Positions 7,269-8,033 of a DNA stretch of 8,033 bases are shown one piece after another (the first letter of the stretch is position 1; each line of letters opens with the position of its first letter). The position numbers were made by a program, and so were the translations under genes. Where the stretch lies: positions 1 to 8,033 of the forward strand of contig CALHIA010000035.1 in the NCBI GenBank assembly GCA_938030585.1, in the 5' to 3' direction. The stretch comes from an uncultured Candidatus Saccharibacteria bacterium (GTDB taxonomy: Bacteria > Patescibacteriota > Saccharimonadia > Saccharimonadales > Saccharimonadaceae). The notes below the pieces were generated by a model. It made no database searches. It was not told the origin of the DNA and was given only the letters and a program-made list of their open reading frames with translations.

Positions 7269-8033
7269 CTATTTATGACTAAAAATTTGATAAATATTTT
7301 CTGCAAGAATTTCAGATACATCAATGATATCTACTTTAGAAAATTCCGGCTTAATTACAAGAGTATTAGTTATAATTACACGATCGATATCATTACTAGC
7401 TAAATTTTCATATGCATTACCACTAAAAACTGGGTGGGTAGCCATCACACTGACGTGCTTAGCGCCGTGTTTTTTTAAGGCGGTAGCAGCATGACAGATA
7501 GTACCGGCTGTATCGATCATATCATCTACGATAATAATATTTTTATCTTTTGGATCACCGATAATATTCATAACCTTGCTTTTGTTTTTCACGTAACGAT
7601 TCTTATCAATAATAATCACGTCATTACAATGGACTAAATCTGCAATCTTTCGTGCACGTTTTACGCCACCCGCATCTGGTGAAGCAATAGCGAAAGTGTT
7701 AGCCTTAAAATGGCTATTAATATAATCTGCAAATTGTTTTTCAAGGGTGATATTTTCAATAGTCATATCGAAGAAACCTTGAGTTTGAGCCGAATGTAGA
7801 TCAATAGTAATAATATGATTAATTGAGACAGAATGCAAAATATCCGCAATTACCTTTGAACTGATTGGAGTATTTGGTTCCGCCATGCGATCCTGACGAG
7901 CATAGCCAAAATATGGAATAACCAAATTAATACTCTTAGCAAAACCACGTCTAGCAGCATCAGCTAATAAGAGTACTGAAAATAGATGTTGATCAAGTGG
8001 TGGATTAGTGGACTGGATAATAAAGACGTCTTT
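7269..8033 (-). CDS. prs: Ribose-phosphate pyrophosphokinase (PRPP synthase), N-terminus cut by window edge
   Basis: The reading frame is open to the right edge: 254 residues are visible, beginning KDVFIIQST, so roughly 45-55 N-terminal residues are missing. A TTG at 7925 is only an internal Leu (NLVIPYFGYARQDR) and not a start. Conserved parts in order are FIIQST (4-9), PYFGYARQDR (40-49, ATP site), IDLHSAQTQGFFD (77-89, with the catalytic-region His at 80), SPDAGGVKRAR (118-128), the flexible catalytic loop IIDKNR (141-146) and the PRPP/ribose-5-phosphate loop VDDMIDTAGT (169-178). The enzyme makes PRPP from ribose-5-phosphate and ATP. In the loop the usual KRR reads K-N-R; by alignment with Bacillus Prs from memory, the two essential positions (Lys and second Arg) are kept. 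The protein stops at QIFSHK and lacks the usual SVSxLF-like tail. It is the first visible gene of the leftward unit, 8 bases before ubiA-like. PRPP is also needed for nucleotides, so its role need not be confined to this pathway. Confidence 0.95.
   Translation of the reverse strand, partial: KDVFIIQSTNPPLDQHLFSVLLLADAARRGFAKSINLVIPYFGYARQDRMAEPNTPISSKVIADILHSVSINHIITIDLHSAQTQGFFDMTIENITLEKQFADYINSHFKANTFAIASPDAGGVKRARKIADLVHCNDVIIIDKNRYVKNKSKVMNIIGDPKDKNIIIVDDMIDTAGTICHAATALKKHGAKHVSVMATHPVFSGNAYENLASNDIDRVIITNTLVIKPEFSKVDIIDVSEILAENIYQIFSHK

Noticed and set aside
945..7271. Use of an alternative genetic code (TGA as Gly or Trp)
   Set aside because: No in-frame TGA is present in any gene. 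Gly uses GGN and Trp uses TGG, and conserved motifs translate correctly in the standard code.
7269..7925. Short PRPP synthase starting at 7925
   Set aside because: The codon there is TTG within the conserved INLVIPYFGYARQDR segment, and the frame continues with conserved Prs sequence to the window edge.
1..8033. CRISPR arrays, tRNA/rRNA genes, insertion sequences or phage genes
   Set aside because: I saw no regularly spaced repeats, cloverleaf-like segments, transposase motifs or terminal inverted repeats. Nearly all bases are covered by sugar-metabolism genes.

Overview
The window is an AT-rich (roughly one-third GC by eye) bacterial segment that is almost entirely coding. It holds six genes in two divergent/convergent blocks, all devoted to glycan assembly or to making a lipid-linked sugar donor. 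Every gene reads through in the standard code. The five visible stops are three TAG and two TAA, with no TGA. Low GC, very tight spacing, overlapping or leaderless starts and several unusual glycosyltransferases would fit a Candidatus Patescibacteria (for example Saccharibacteria) or a low-GC Firmicute. There is no marker gene here, so this placement is a weak inference.

Layout. Positions 1-898 (minus) hold the first 299 codons of a GT4-family glycosyltransferase that runs off the left edge. A 46-bp intergenic gap (899-944) carries two back-to-back extended -10 promoters arranged as a near-palindrome. Each would start transcription at or within a few bases of the adjacent ATG. Rightward from it come a 717-residue GT2+GT4 two-domain glycosyltransferase (945-3098) and, behind a strong AGGAGGT ribosome site, an 898-residue multi-spanning membrane protein of GT-C type with a large extracytoplasmic C-terminal region (3109-5805). 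A bidirectional hairpin terminator (5824-5852) separates this unit from a leftward unit. In its own transcription order that unit is ribose-phosphate pyrophosphokinase (entering from the right edge, stop at 7269), a UbiA-superfamily polyprenyl-phosphate phosphoribosyltransferase (7260-6406) and a HAD-IB phosphatase (6404-5856).

How the genes may work together. The leftward unit reads as a short pathway: ribose-5-phosphate to PRPP (Prs), PRPP plus polyprenyl phosphate to polyprenyl-phospho-5-phosphoribose (UbiA/DPPR-synthase type), then removal of the 5-phosphate (HAD enzyme). The product would be a polyprenyl-phosphate ribofuranose donor, the entry compound of the arabinofuranose route known from mycobacteria. 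No DprE1/DprE2 epimerase genes are visible, so whether the final sugar is ribose or arabinose is open. GT-C enzymes use exactly this class of lipid-phosphate sugar outside the membrane, so the neighbouring GT-C-like protein is a natural, but unproven, consumer. The cytosolic GT4 and GT2/GT4 enzymes would build the acceptor glycan from nucleotide sugars.
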